Below are positions 51,732 through 58,761 of a stretch of DNA of 64,000 bases, in pieces. Location of the stretch: the NCBI RefSeq assembly GCF_002904295.1, contig NZ_PPHG01000022.1:124001-188000 (forward strand). Reading direction: 5' to 3'. Both the position numbers and the translations under genes were made by a program. Every line of letters starts with the position of its first letter. Positions within the stretch are counted from its first letter, which is position 1. The notes beneath the pieces are model-generated. The model was not told the origin of the DNA. It saw only the letters and a program-made list of their open reading frames with translations, and did no database searches. Source of the DNA: Amycolatopsis sp. CA-128772 (GTDB lineage Bacteria > Actinomycetota > Actinomycetes > Mycobacteriales > Pseudonocardiaceae).

Positions 51732-52694
51732 ATGCGGATCGGCTACACCCTGATGACCGAGCAGGCCGGCCCGAACGACCTGGTCCGGTACGCCGCCGGG
51801 GCGGAGCAGGCCGGCTTCGACTTCGAGGTGATGAGCGACCACTACTCGCCCTGGCTGGCCGAGCAGGGGCACGCGCCCTACGCCTGGAGTGTTCTCGGCG
51901 CGGTCACCCAGGTGACCGAGCGCGCCGAGCTGATGACCTACGTGACGTGCCCGACCATGCGCTACCACCCGGCGGTGGTGGCGCAGAAGGCGGCGACCGT
52001 CCAGGCCCTCTCGGGCGGCCGGTTCACCCTGGGGCTCGGTGCGGGGGAGAACCTCAACGAGCACGTGGTCGGCCGCGGCTGGCCCGGGGCGAACGTCCGG
52101 CACGAGATGCTCGCCGAGGCCGTCCAGATCATCGGCGGCCTGTTCGACGGCGGCTACTTCGACTACGACGGCAAGCACTTCCGCGTCGACTCCGCGAAGC
52201 TGTGGGACCTGCCGGAGACGCGGGTGCCGATCGGGGTCGCGGTGTCCGGTTCGCAGTCGATCCGGCGGTTCGCGCCGGTCGCCGACCTGATGATCGCCGT
52301 CGAGCCGAAGAAGGAACTGTCGCAGGAGTGGGACGCCACCCGGCTCGGCCCGCCGACCCGCAAGGTCGGGCAGCTGCCGGTGTCGTGGGGCACCGACTCC
52401 GGCGCCGCGGTCCGGCGCGCGCACGAGCAGTTCCGGTGGTTCGCCGGCGGCTGGAAGGTCAACGCCGAGCTGCCGGGACCGGCCGGGTTCGCCGGGGCGA
52501 CGCAGTTCGTCCGCGAAGAGGACGTCGCCGGCTCCATCCCGTGCGGCCCGGACGTCGAACCGATCGCCGAGGCGGTGCGGGAGTTCGCCGAGGCCGGCTT
52601 CACCGACGTCGCGCTGGTCCAGATCGGCGGCGACCAGCAGGAGGGCTTCCTCGACTTCGCCGAAAAGGAACTGCTCCCGGCCCTGCGCGGGTAG
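51732..52694 (+). CDS. F420-dependent LLM-class oxidoreductase
   Basis: A 320-residue luciferase-like (LLM) TIM-barrel protein of the F420-dependent glucose-6-phosphate dehydrogenase-like group. Typical segments are FDFEVMSDHYSPWLAEQGHA, YVTCPTMRYHPAVVAQKAAT and GGRFTLGLGAGENLNEHV. The physiological substrate is unknown. AGGAGA precedes the ATG, and a SigB-type promoter lies upstream, divergent from the sigma operon. F420 enzymes of this type are linked to redox stress in actinobacteria. A small hairpin at 52702-52723 follows. Confidence 0.88.
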   Translation: MRIGYTLMTEQAGPNDLVRYAAGAEQAGFDFEVMSDHYSPWLAEQGHAPYAWSVLGAVTQVTERAELMTYVTCPTMRYHPAVVAQKAATVQALSGGRFTLGLGAGENLNEHVVGRGWPGANVRHEMLAEAVQIIGGLFDGGYFDYDGKHFRVDSAKLWDLPETRVPIGVAVSGSQSIRRFAPVADLMIAVEPKKELSQEWDATRLGPPTRKVGQLPVSWGTDSGAAVRRAHEQFRWFAGGWKVNAELPGPAGFAGATQFVREEDVAGSIPCGPDVEPIAEAVREFAEAGFTDVALVQIGGDQQEGFLDFAEKELLPALRG

Positions 52695-52701
52695 GCCCGC
52701 G

Positions 52702-52723
52702 GCGCCGGCGGTCAAGCCGGCGC
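52702..52723. terminator. Short hairpin between convergent LLM and STAS genes
   Basis: GCGCCGGC (52702-52709) and GCCGGCGC (52716-52723), loop six bases. It overlaps the STAS stop codon. Confidence 0.5.
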
Positions 52724-53077
52724 GGGGGCGGGCCGGCGTTCGGCCACCGCGAGCCGCCGGTCCGCCCCGGTCACCCGCAGCGCCCGCCGGACGACCGCGT
52801 TCGGCCCGGTGACGACGAGCAGCTCGGTCCCGCCCTGCTCGGCCTGCAGCGCGGCGTGCAGCAGGGCCCGGACGCCCGCCACGCCCAGGAAGTCCACTTC
52901 GGACAGATCGACGGCCAGCCGGGCCGGCGTCGCCCACAGGCGGTCGGACAGCAGCGTGGCCAGATCGGCCGCCGTGACGCTGTCGAGGTCACCGCGCGCG
53001 GTCACCAGTACCGCGTGCGGGGCCGGCCACGTCGTGCGCAGCCGGAGGCCCGGGTGCCGGGCTTGGGGCAGGTTCAT
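52712..53077 (-). CDS. STAS-domain protein without phosphoacceptor Ser
   Basis: A 121-residue STAS protein. The core is LVTARGDLDSVTAADLATLL and VDLSEVDFLGVAGVRALLHA; the usual D-S-S-G is G-V-A-G with V66 at the serine position, so it cannot be controlled by serine phosphorylation at that site. It may be a constitutively active anti-anti-sigma factor or use another signal. It is near the RsbW-like and sigma genes but faces the LLM gene. No clear promoter is seen in the 292 bases upstream. Confidence 0.83.
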   Translation of the reverse strand: MNLPQARHPGLRLRTTWPAPHAVLVTARGDLDSVTAADLATLLSDRLWATPARLAVDLSEVDFLGVAGVRALLHAALQAEQGGTELLVVTGPNAVVRRALRVTGADRRLAVAERRPAPAPA

Positions 53078-53369
53078 GGCGGTTCGCCACCGTCCTGGTG
53101 CGGCGCGGGCCCGCGGCGCCGCGCTCGGGGAGATCGGGCGGCTGCTGGTTGAACCGGTCCACCGAGCCTAGCTGCGGGTGTACGGCCCGCAACCGTCGTT
53201 GCTCCGAACGGGCGCGTGGCGCGCGGCGGCGGTGACCGCTCGTGCCCGACGCCACCGGGATGCAGTAATCTCGCGCTGGACCCGTTAAAGCGCTAGCGGC
53301 CCACTAGTGGCGCGCGCCCGGGTCCTCCCTGGTCCAGAGCGCCCTGAGGAAAGAAGGGGCGTCACCAGG

Positions 53370-54101
53370 ATGACGGGCGGCGATGAGCGGCTCTCCGCAC
53401 GGCTGGACGAAGTCACGCTCGCGATGGAGTCGCTGACCGCGATGCTGGACAGCGAACTCGATCTCGGCCAGATGCTGCAGGCGGTCTGCGACCACGCCGT
53501 GCAGGTGGTGCCGGGGGCCGACATGGCGAGCATCACTCTGGTGCGTGACGGCGTGCCGGAGACGGTGGCCAGCACCGACCAGCGGGCGGTCAACTTCGAC
53601 CGCGAGCAGTACCGCATCGGTGACGGGCCGTGCCTGCGCGCGGCCGAGACCGGGCAGCCGGTCCGGGTCGGCGTCGGCGCGGCGGGGGACCTGTGGCCGC
53701 AGTTCGTCTCTTCGGCCGAAGAGCTCGGCGTGGCCAGCTTCCTCGCCGCGCCGCTGACGGTGGACGAGGACATGTCGGGCGCGGTGAACCTGTTCGGCTT
53801 CGGCGAGCACGGGTTCAGCGAGCTGGGCACCAAGATCCTGGAGCTCTACACGGCGACCGTGGTGATCGGCCTGCGCAGCGCCCGCCGCTACTTCGCGGCC
53901 CGCGAGCTGGTCGACCAGCTCAACCGGGCGCTGGAGACGCGGGCGGTGATCGACCAGGCCAAGGGCATCCTGATGGCCGCGCACCGGATCACGGCGGAGG
54001 AAGCGTTCCAGCGGCTGGTGAAGCGCTCCCAGGACGGCAACCGAAAGCTGCACGAGGTGGCGGCGGAGTTCGTGACGGCGGTGGCGACGACCACGTCCTG
54101 A
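53370..54101 (+). CDS. GAF-ANTAR domain regulator
   Basis: A 243-residue protein with a GAF domain (QMLQAVCDHAVQVVPGADMA, IGDGPCLRAAETGQPV) and an ANTAR domain (RAVIDQAKGILMAAHRITAE, EAFQRLVKRSQDGNRKL). It is a signal-responsive RNA-binding antiterminator, second such gene in this island. AAGAAGG lies 12 bases before the ATG. The 292-base stretch before it contains a small palindrome CCACTAGTGG (53301-53310) and possibly TAATCT (-10) at 53266, but no clear promoter. Confidence 0.87.
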   Translation: MTGGDERLSARLDEVTLAMESLTAMLDSELDLGQMLQAVCDHAVQVVPGADMASITLVRDGVPETVASTDQRAVNFDREQYRIGDGPCLRAAETGQPVRVGVGAAGDLWPQFVSSAEELGVASFLAAPLTVDEDMSGAVNLFGFGEHGFSELGTKILELYTATVVIGLRSARRYFAARELVDQLNRALETRAVIDQAKGILMAAHRITAEEAFQRLVKRSQDGNRKLHEVAAEFVTAVATTTS

Positions 54102-54102
54102 C

Positions 54103-54315
54103 CTAGCCGGCGGGCACCTCGTCCGGAGGGGCCTCCGACCCGACGGCGGGCGGTTCCGTGCGGTGCTTGCCGCGCTGGCACGTCGTGCAGACCAGGGTGC
54201 GGCCGAGCACGGACCCGTCGTCGGCGACGACCTTGGCCACGTGCATCGTCGGGAAGCCGCACACCTCGCAGGGCAGGGACCCGTCTTCGCGGCTGATGCG
54301 GAGCTGGGTGCCCAT
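54103..54315 (-). CDS. Small zinc-ribbon-like protein
   Basis: A 70-residue protein with two CxxC pairs (LPCEVCGFP at 15-23 and VCTTCQRG at 43-50), which should bind one zinc ion. The C-terminus is acidic and Pro-rich. No larger family is recognised. It is convergent with the GAF-ANTAR gene, one base between the stops. The start ATG 54315 has CAGGAGGC upstream. Confidence 0.75.
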   Translation of the reverse strand: MGTQLRISREDGSLPCEVCGFPTMHVAKVVADDGSVLGRTLVCTTCQRGKHRTEPPAVGSEAPPDEVPAG

Positions 54316-54432
54316 CCGGCCTCCTGTGTGACGTGGGTCTCACCACCTTGCCCGCGTCCGGGCGGAGACCCCGGTGAATTCACTCGTTCGGCCTAGCCGG
54401 CGCCGGATCCGGTCGCCTGTTCGGTGACTCCT

Positions 54433-54458
54433 GTGTCGCCTGCGGTGATCCGGGGTAA
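54433..54458 (+). promoter_or_regulatory. Weak SigB-type promoter before the 65-aa/Ku unit, GTGT-N16-GGGTAA
   Basis: GTGT at 54433-54436, GGGTAA at 54453-54458, spacer 16, ending 45 bases before the 65-residue ORF. It has the same -35 variant as the CYTH-CHAD promoter. Confidence 0.5.
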
Positions 54459-54503
54459 CCCGCCCGCGAACGGTTCACCGGGGATCACCCGAGGGGAGCG
54501 AAC

Positions 54504-54701
54504 ATGCGAGACAAGCGCAACGACCTGCGGCCGGTGGCGGACCTGCTGATCGACGGCGGGGACTCGCCGGACCAGGAGCGGCTGCGGCGCAAGGCGGCCC
54601 GGACCGTCGCGGCGCGCGCCAAGGACCCCGAAGACTGCGCACGGCTGCTGGAGATGCTCGGGCTGCACCGGAGCGGCCGCCGCGCCAGCGACGTCGCCTG
54701 A
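54504..54701 (+). CDS. Small hypothetical protein upstream of Ku
   Basis: A 65-residue charged helical protein (DKRNDLRPVADLLIDGGDSP, QERLRRKAARTVAARAKDPE). GAGGGGAGC precedes the ATG and it is 19 bases before ku, so the two are probably co-transcribed. No family is recognised; codon use is normal and it has a clear Shine-Dalgarno sequence. Confidence 0.72.
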   Translation: MRDKRNDLRPVADLLIDGGDSPDQERLRRKAARTVAARAKDPEDCARLLEMLGLHRSGRRASDVA

Positions 54702-54720
54702 CGCGGACGGGGAGGACGAC

Positions 54721-55659
54721 ATGGCCCGACCGGTGTGGAGCGGCGCGCTGAGCCTGGGACTGGTCACCGTGCCGGTGGAGCTGTACCCGGCGGTGGCGGA
54801 CCACACGATCCACTTCCACCAGTTCGAACGCGGGACGTCGGACCGGATCCGCAACCGCCGGGTCAACGAGCGGACCGGCGACGAGGTCACCCAGGACGAG
54901 ATCGTCAAGGGCTACGACCTCGGCGGCGGGGACCACGTGCTCGTCGAACCGGACGAGCTGGACGAGATCGCGCCCGAGCGGTCCCGCCGGATCGACATCG
55001 AGCAGTTCGTCGAGCTCGACGAGATCGACCCGTGGTTCTTCGACAAGACGTACTGGCTCAAGCCGGCGAAGGAGGACTTCGCCAAGGCCTACGGCCTGCT
55101 GCTGCAGGCGATGGACCGCAGCGAGAAGGCCGGCGTGGCGAAGTTCGTGCTGCGCGGCAAGGAGTACCTCGCCGCGATCCGCGCCGGCGAAGACGTCATG
55201 GTGCTCAACACGCTGCACTTCGTCGCCGACCTGCGCAAGCCGAAGGACGTCATGGGCAAGCTGCCGCAGCTGCCGAAGCCGCGGCCCAAGGAACTCGACA
55301 TGGCGCTCGCCCTGGTCGACGAGATGACCGCGCCCTGGAAGCCCGAGGACTACCGCGACGAGTACTCCAAGCGCGTCGAAGACCTGATCAAGGCGAAGGA
55401 AGCGGGCAAGGAGATCGCCCACGAGGAGGAGCCGGAGCCCTCGGCCGACGTCGTGGACCTGTTCGAGGCGCTGTCGCGCAGCGTCAAGAACCGCAAGAGC
55501 GGCGGCAAGGCACCGAAGAAGAAGGCGGCCGGGCCGGAGAAGCCCGAGCTCTCCGAACTGTCCAAGGCGGATCTCGACAAGCTGGCCCGCGAGCAGGGCG
55601 TGAAGGGGCGCTCGAAGATGTCGCGGGCCCAGCTGGAAAAGGCGCTGAAGGCATCGTGA
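54721..55659 (+). CDS. ku: Ku protein of bacterial non-homologous end joining
   Basis: A 312-residue bacterial Ku, which forms a homodimer ring on double-strand DNA ends and recruits LigD. The core domain is normal (start ARPVWSGALSLGLVTVPVEL, DIEQFVELDEIDPWFFDKTY, LRGKEYLAAIRAGEDVMVLN). The C-terminus is an extended Lys-rich tail ending in a SAP-like LSELSKADLDKLAREQGVKG, seen in actinobacterial Ku and helpful for end threading. GGGGAGG is seven bases before the ATG. Directly followed by the damaged ligD region. Confidence 0.95.
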   Translation: MARPVWSGALSLGLVTVPVELYPAVADHTIHFHQFERGTSDRIRNRRVNERTGDEVTQDEIVKGYDLGGGDHVLVEPDELDEIAPERSRRIDIEQFVELDEIDPWFFDKTYWLKPAKEDFAKAYGLLLQAMDRSEKAGVAKFVLRGKEYLAAIRAGEDVMVLNTLHFVADLRKPKDVMGKLPQLPKPRPKELDMALALVDEMTAPWKPEDYRDEYSKRVEDLIKAKEAGKEIAHEEEPEPSADVVDLFEALSRSVKNRKSGGKAPKKKAAGPEKPELSELSKADLDKLAREQGVKGRSKMSRAQLEKALKAS

Positions 55660-55661
55660 GC

Positions 55662-56333
55662 GGGCCCGGCTGCGGAGCTCGTCGAAGCGCCGGCGGACCA
55701 GGGCGGCCCGCGGTTCGTCGCGGACGGCGAGATCGTGGCGTTCGCCCGCGGGGACACGAGCTTCGCCGCGCTGCAGCCGCGGATCCACGTCAGCGACCCC
55801 GACCGCGCCCGCGCGACCGGCGTGCGGGTCCACTACCTGTTCGACCTGCTGTACTTCGACGACCACGACTCGACCGGGCTGCCGCTGCGGCAGCGCAAGG
55901 CGTTGCTGTGGGACGCGTTCGGCTTCGCAGACCCCCTGCGGCTGTCAGCGCACGGCAACACCGAAGGCGAGCGGTTCTACGCGGAAGCGTGCCGGCGCGG
56001 CTGGGAGGGCGTCATCGCCAAGCTGGCGGACGCGCCGTACCACCACGGGCGCTCACCCGACTGGCTGAAGTTCAAGTGCGCCCAGGGGCAGGCACTGGTC
56101 ATCGGCGGCTTCACCGACCCGGCAGGGCGCCCGCCACGGCTTCGGTGCCCTCCTGCTCGGCTACCACGAGGACGGCGGCCTGAAGTACGCCGGCAAGGTC
56201 GGCACCGGCTTCGACGGGAAACTGCTGACGTCGCTGCACGCGCGGCTGCAGGAGCGGGAGACCGCGCGGTCGCCGTTTCGCCGGGCTGCGCGAGGACAAG
56301 AAGGCGGCCGACGTCGTACGGGAGTACGCGTGA
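55662..56333 (+). pseudogene. ligD: LigD ATP-dependent DNA ligase domain, truncated and frameshifted
   Basis: The DNA ligase half of LigD. It begins abruptly after ku with ELVEAPADQGGPRFVADGEI, so the N-terminal adenylation part that holds the catalytic Lys motif (KxDG) is missing. The remaining motifs VHYLFDLLYFD, EGVIAKLADAPY and WLKFKC are good. The OB-fold part changes frame twice: an extra G near 56125 and an extra T near 56275 shift it into GYHEDGGLKYAGKVGTGFDG and then to the TGA at 56331-56333. Ligase activity is not expected. Sequencing error could explain the indels but not the missing N-terminus. Confidence 0.82.
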
Positions 56334-57192
56334 AGACTTCCCACCCGGACAAGGTGTACTACCCCGAAGACGGCCTGACCAAGGGCGACGTCGTCGGTAC
56401 TACCGCACGGTCGCCGACGTCATGCTGCCGCACCTGCGCGGCCGCCCGCTGACCCTGCGGCGGTTCCCCGATGGCATCGGGAGACCGGGCTGGTTCCAGA
56501 AGCACCCGGGGGAGCACTTCCCGGACTCGATCCGGACCGAGCGCGTCCCGCGCCGCGGCGGTGGCACGGACGATTACGTCGTCTGCGAGGACGCGGAAAC
56601 GCTGGCCTACCTGGCGAACCAGGGGACGCTGGAGTTCCACGTCTGGCTGTCCACGGTGGACGCCCCCGAGCGGCCCGACCGGCTGGTGCTCGACCTCGAC
56701 CCGCCGGAGGGCACCCCGGTCGCCGAGCTGCGCGCGGTCGCCCGGTGCATCCGTGACCAGTACGAGCGGGTGGGCCTGACGGCGTTCGTGCAGGCGACCG
56801 GCGGGCGCGGCTTCCACGTGCTGGCACCGCTGGACGCGAAGTCGGACACCGAAACCGTGCTCGAGCTGTCCCGCGCCCTCGCCGACCGGGTTGCGGACGC
56901 CGACCCCGGCCGGCTGACCACGGCCCAGCGCAAGGACAAGCGCGGCGACCGGATCTTCCTGGACGCCAACCGCAACGGGTACGCGCAGACGTTCGTCGCC
57001 CCCTACTCCCTGCGGGCCCGCCCGGGCGCGGCGGCCGTGACCCCGCTGGACTGGCGGGAGCTGGGCGGCGCCGACCCGGCCGGCTGGGCCCCGACGAAGG
57101 AGAAGCGCCGGCTGGCGCGCAAGGAAGACCCCTGGCGGAACCTGAACCAGCACGCCGCCTCGGCGGAGGCGGCGCTGAAGCAGCTCACTTGA
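56330..57192 (+). pseudogene. ligD: LigD polymerase (primase) domain, one frameshift near the start
   Basis: The LigD polymerase domain, an archaeo-eukaryotic primase fold that fills gaps in end joining. It would start at GTG 56330 (KTSHPDKVYYPEDGLTKGD), overlapping the ligase stop by GTGA. About 62 bases in, a C is missing near 56392, so the frame shifts into RYYRTVADVMLPHLRGRPLT. After that it is intact to 57192: RFPDGIGRPGWFQKHPGEHF, the metal-binding LDLDPPEG, and NRNGYAQTFVAPYSLRARPG. If the missing base is a read error the protein is a normal stand-alone polymerase of about 287 residues. Confidence 0.8.
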
Positions 57193-57817
57193 GCAGCTTG
57201 CCTGCGGCCTTCAGGTCGGCGACGAAGGCCGCGTAGGCGTCGTCGCGGTCCGGCGCCCGCAGCACGGCCGACGGGTGGACCGTCGCCACCGCCGAGGGCA
57301 CCAGCTCGGCCACGTCCGCCGGCGCTTCCACCGCCTCGCCGCGGTGGGCGGTGAGCCGGAACTTCGGGCCCAGCAACGACTGCGCGGCCGTAGCGCCCAG
57401 CAGCAGCACCAGGTCCGGGCGCACCGCGCGCAGCTCGGCCAGCAGCCACGGGCGGCAGGCGACCACCTCAGTGCGGCCCGGCTTCTGGTGGATCCGGCGC
57501 TTGCCGCGCTCGTCGCGCTTGAACTTGAAGTGCTTGACCGCGTTCGTGACGTACAGCGACCGCCGGTCGAACCCGGCTTCCTCGAAGGCGCGGTCCAGGA
57601 GCTTCCCGGCGGGCCCGACGAACGGCTCGCCCGCGAGGTCCTCCTTGTCGCCCGGCTGCTCGCCGACGACGAGGACCCGCGCCCCGGCCGTCCCTTCGCC
57701 GAAGACGGTCTGCGTGGCGTCCTGGTACAGGGGGCACCCGTGGCAGCCGGACGCCGCCGACCGCAGGCGGTCCAGGTCGGTGGTGTCCGGCGGCTCGGCG
57801 CCGCGGGAATCCGGCAT
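57185..57817 (-). CDS. udgX: UdgX-type uracil-DNA glycosylase
   Basis: A 210-residue family 4-like uracil-DNA glycosylase with the KRRIHQ loop (residues 106-111). In UdgX the histidine of this loop (here H110) forms a covalent link with uracil-containing DNA after base removal. The active-site motif is VGEQPGDKEDLAG (51-63). Cysteines C25, C28 and C121 fit Fe-S cluster ligands; the fourth expected near TNAVKH is His. ATG 57817 is used; longer starts run into the promoter region. The 3' end overlaps the convergent ligD end by eight bases. Confidence 0.88.
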   Translation of the reverse strand: MPDSRGAEPPDTTDLDRLRSAASGCHGCPLYQDATQTVFGEGTAGARVLVVGEQPGDKEDLAGEPFVGPAGKLLDRAFEEAGFDRRSLYVTNAVKHFKFKRDERGKRRIHQKPGRTEVVACRPWLLAELRAVRPDLVLLLGATAAQSLLGPKFRLTAHRGEAVEAPADVAELVPSAVATVHPSAVLRAPDRDDAYAAFVADLKAAGKLLK

Positions 57818-57905
57818 GTGCCGGGAAATTCCCCGGGCGGGCCGCGGGTAAACCCGCCGCACCCGGGTAGCCGGAGGGAGAACGGCTCACAGAAGGGAGT
57901 TCACG

Positions 57906-58322
57906 ATGACCACCGCACGCGACATCATGACGTCGGACGCGACCTGCGCCCGCGAGTCGGACACCGTGCACGACGCCGCGGTCACCATGGCGCAAAAGGG
58001 CGTCGGTGCCCTGCCGATCTGTGGTGAGGACAACCGCCTGAAGGGCATGGTCACCGACCGCGACATCGTGGTGAAGGTGCTGGCCGAGGGGAAGGACCCG
58101 CGGGCCGTCCACGTCGGCGAGCTGGCCCAGGGCGAGGTCGTGACGATCGGCGCGGACGACGACGCCCAGGAGATCCTGCGGACGATGTCGGAGCACCGCG
58201 TCCGCCGGCTGCCCGTGATCGACGGGCACGACCTGGTCGGCATCGTCGCCCAGGCCGATGTGGCCCGGGCGCTGTCGAACCCGACCGCCGGTGAGCTCGT
58301 CGAGGCGCTGTCCTACGACTGA
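57906..58322 (+). CDS. CBS-domain protein, Hrp1-like
   Basis: A 138-residue protein composed of two CBS domains (ARDIMTSDATCARESDTVHD; GVGALPICGEDNRLKGMVTD; HRVRRLPVIDGHDLVGIVAQ). It resembles hypoxic response protein 1 of mycobacteria, a stress protein of unknown ligand. AAGGGAG is seven bases before the ATG. A GGGTAG element at 57865-57870 could be a SigB-type -10 but its -35 (GTAA or GGTA) is poor. A perfect terminator follows the gene. Confidence 0.9.
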   Translation: MTTARDIMTSDATCARESDTVHDAAVTMAQKGVGALPICGEDNRLKGMVTDRDIVVKVLAEGKDPRAVHVGELAQGEVVTIGADDDAQEILRTMSEHRVRRLPVIDGHDLVGIVAQADVARALSNPTAGELVEALSYD

Positions 58323-58345
58323 GTGCGTCACCCCGCAACGCAGTG

Positions 58346-58374
58346 CGGCCGCCCACGTCAGACGTGGGCGGCCG
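58346..58374. terminator. Perfect terminator after the CBS gene
   Basis: CGGCCGCCCACGTC (58346-58359) and GACGTGGGCGGCCG (58361-58374) around one central A, followed by TCGTTC. Works for the convergent DUF3040 gene as well. Confidence 0.8.
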
Positions 58375-58389
58375 TCGTTCGTGGCGGGA

Positions 58390-58695
58390 TCAGGCCGAGC
58401 CGGTCGTCGCCGCACCGTCCTCAGTGGACTCGCGGACCGCTTCGGCGCGGGCGATGTGCCAGGCCACCAGCGCACCCGCGCTCACCGTGCCCCAGAGCAC
58501 GAGCGCGGCGTCCCGGGCGAAGAGCCCGACCACGAGCATCACCACCGCCGTGACGTCGCAGAGCACCAGCAGCAGGTTCCAGCGCCTGGGCGCGCGCAGC
58601 TTCCGGCCGCTGAAGGCGGCGGCGAACGCGGGATCGCTCGCTTGCAGCTCCGCCTCGATTTCGCGCAGGGCGTGGCGTTCACGATCCGGGAGCAT
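58390..58695 (-). CDS. DUF3040 membrane protein
   Basis: A 101-residue DUF3040 protein: a short N-terminal helix (LPDRERHALREIEAELQASD) and two spans (NLLLVLCDVTAVVMLVVGLF, ALVLWGTVSAGALVAWH). Function unknown; common in actinobacteria. A GGGTAT sequence 35 bases upstream could be a stress -10 element but no good -35 is seen. Confidence 0.85.
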   Translation of the reverse strand: MLPDRERHALREIEAELQASDPAFAAAFSGRKLRAPRRWNLLLVLCDVTAVVMLVVGLFARDAALVLWGTVSAGALVAWHIARAEAVRESTEDGAATTGSA

Positions 58696-58761
58696 GGGGG
58701 GCCTCCTCGCCTCGGCTACCGGGCTGGATACCCGTTTTCCCCGCTTCCGAAGCGCCGAAAC

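Noticed and set aside
57841..57870. SigB-type promoter before the CBS gene
   Set aside because: GGGTAG is present but the -35 would be GTAA or GGTA at 13-14 bases, too poor to list as a site.
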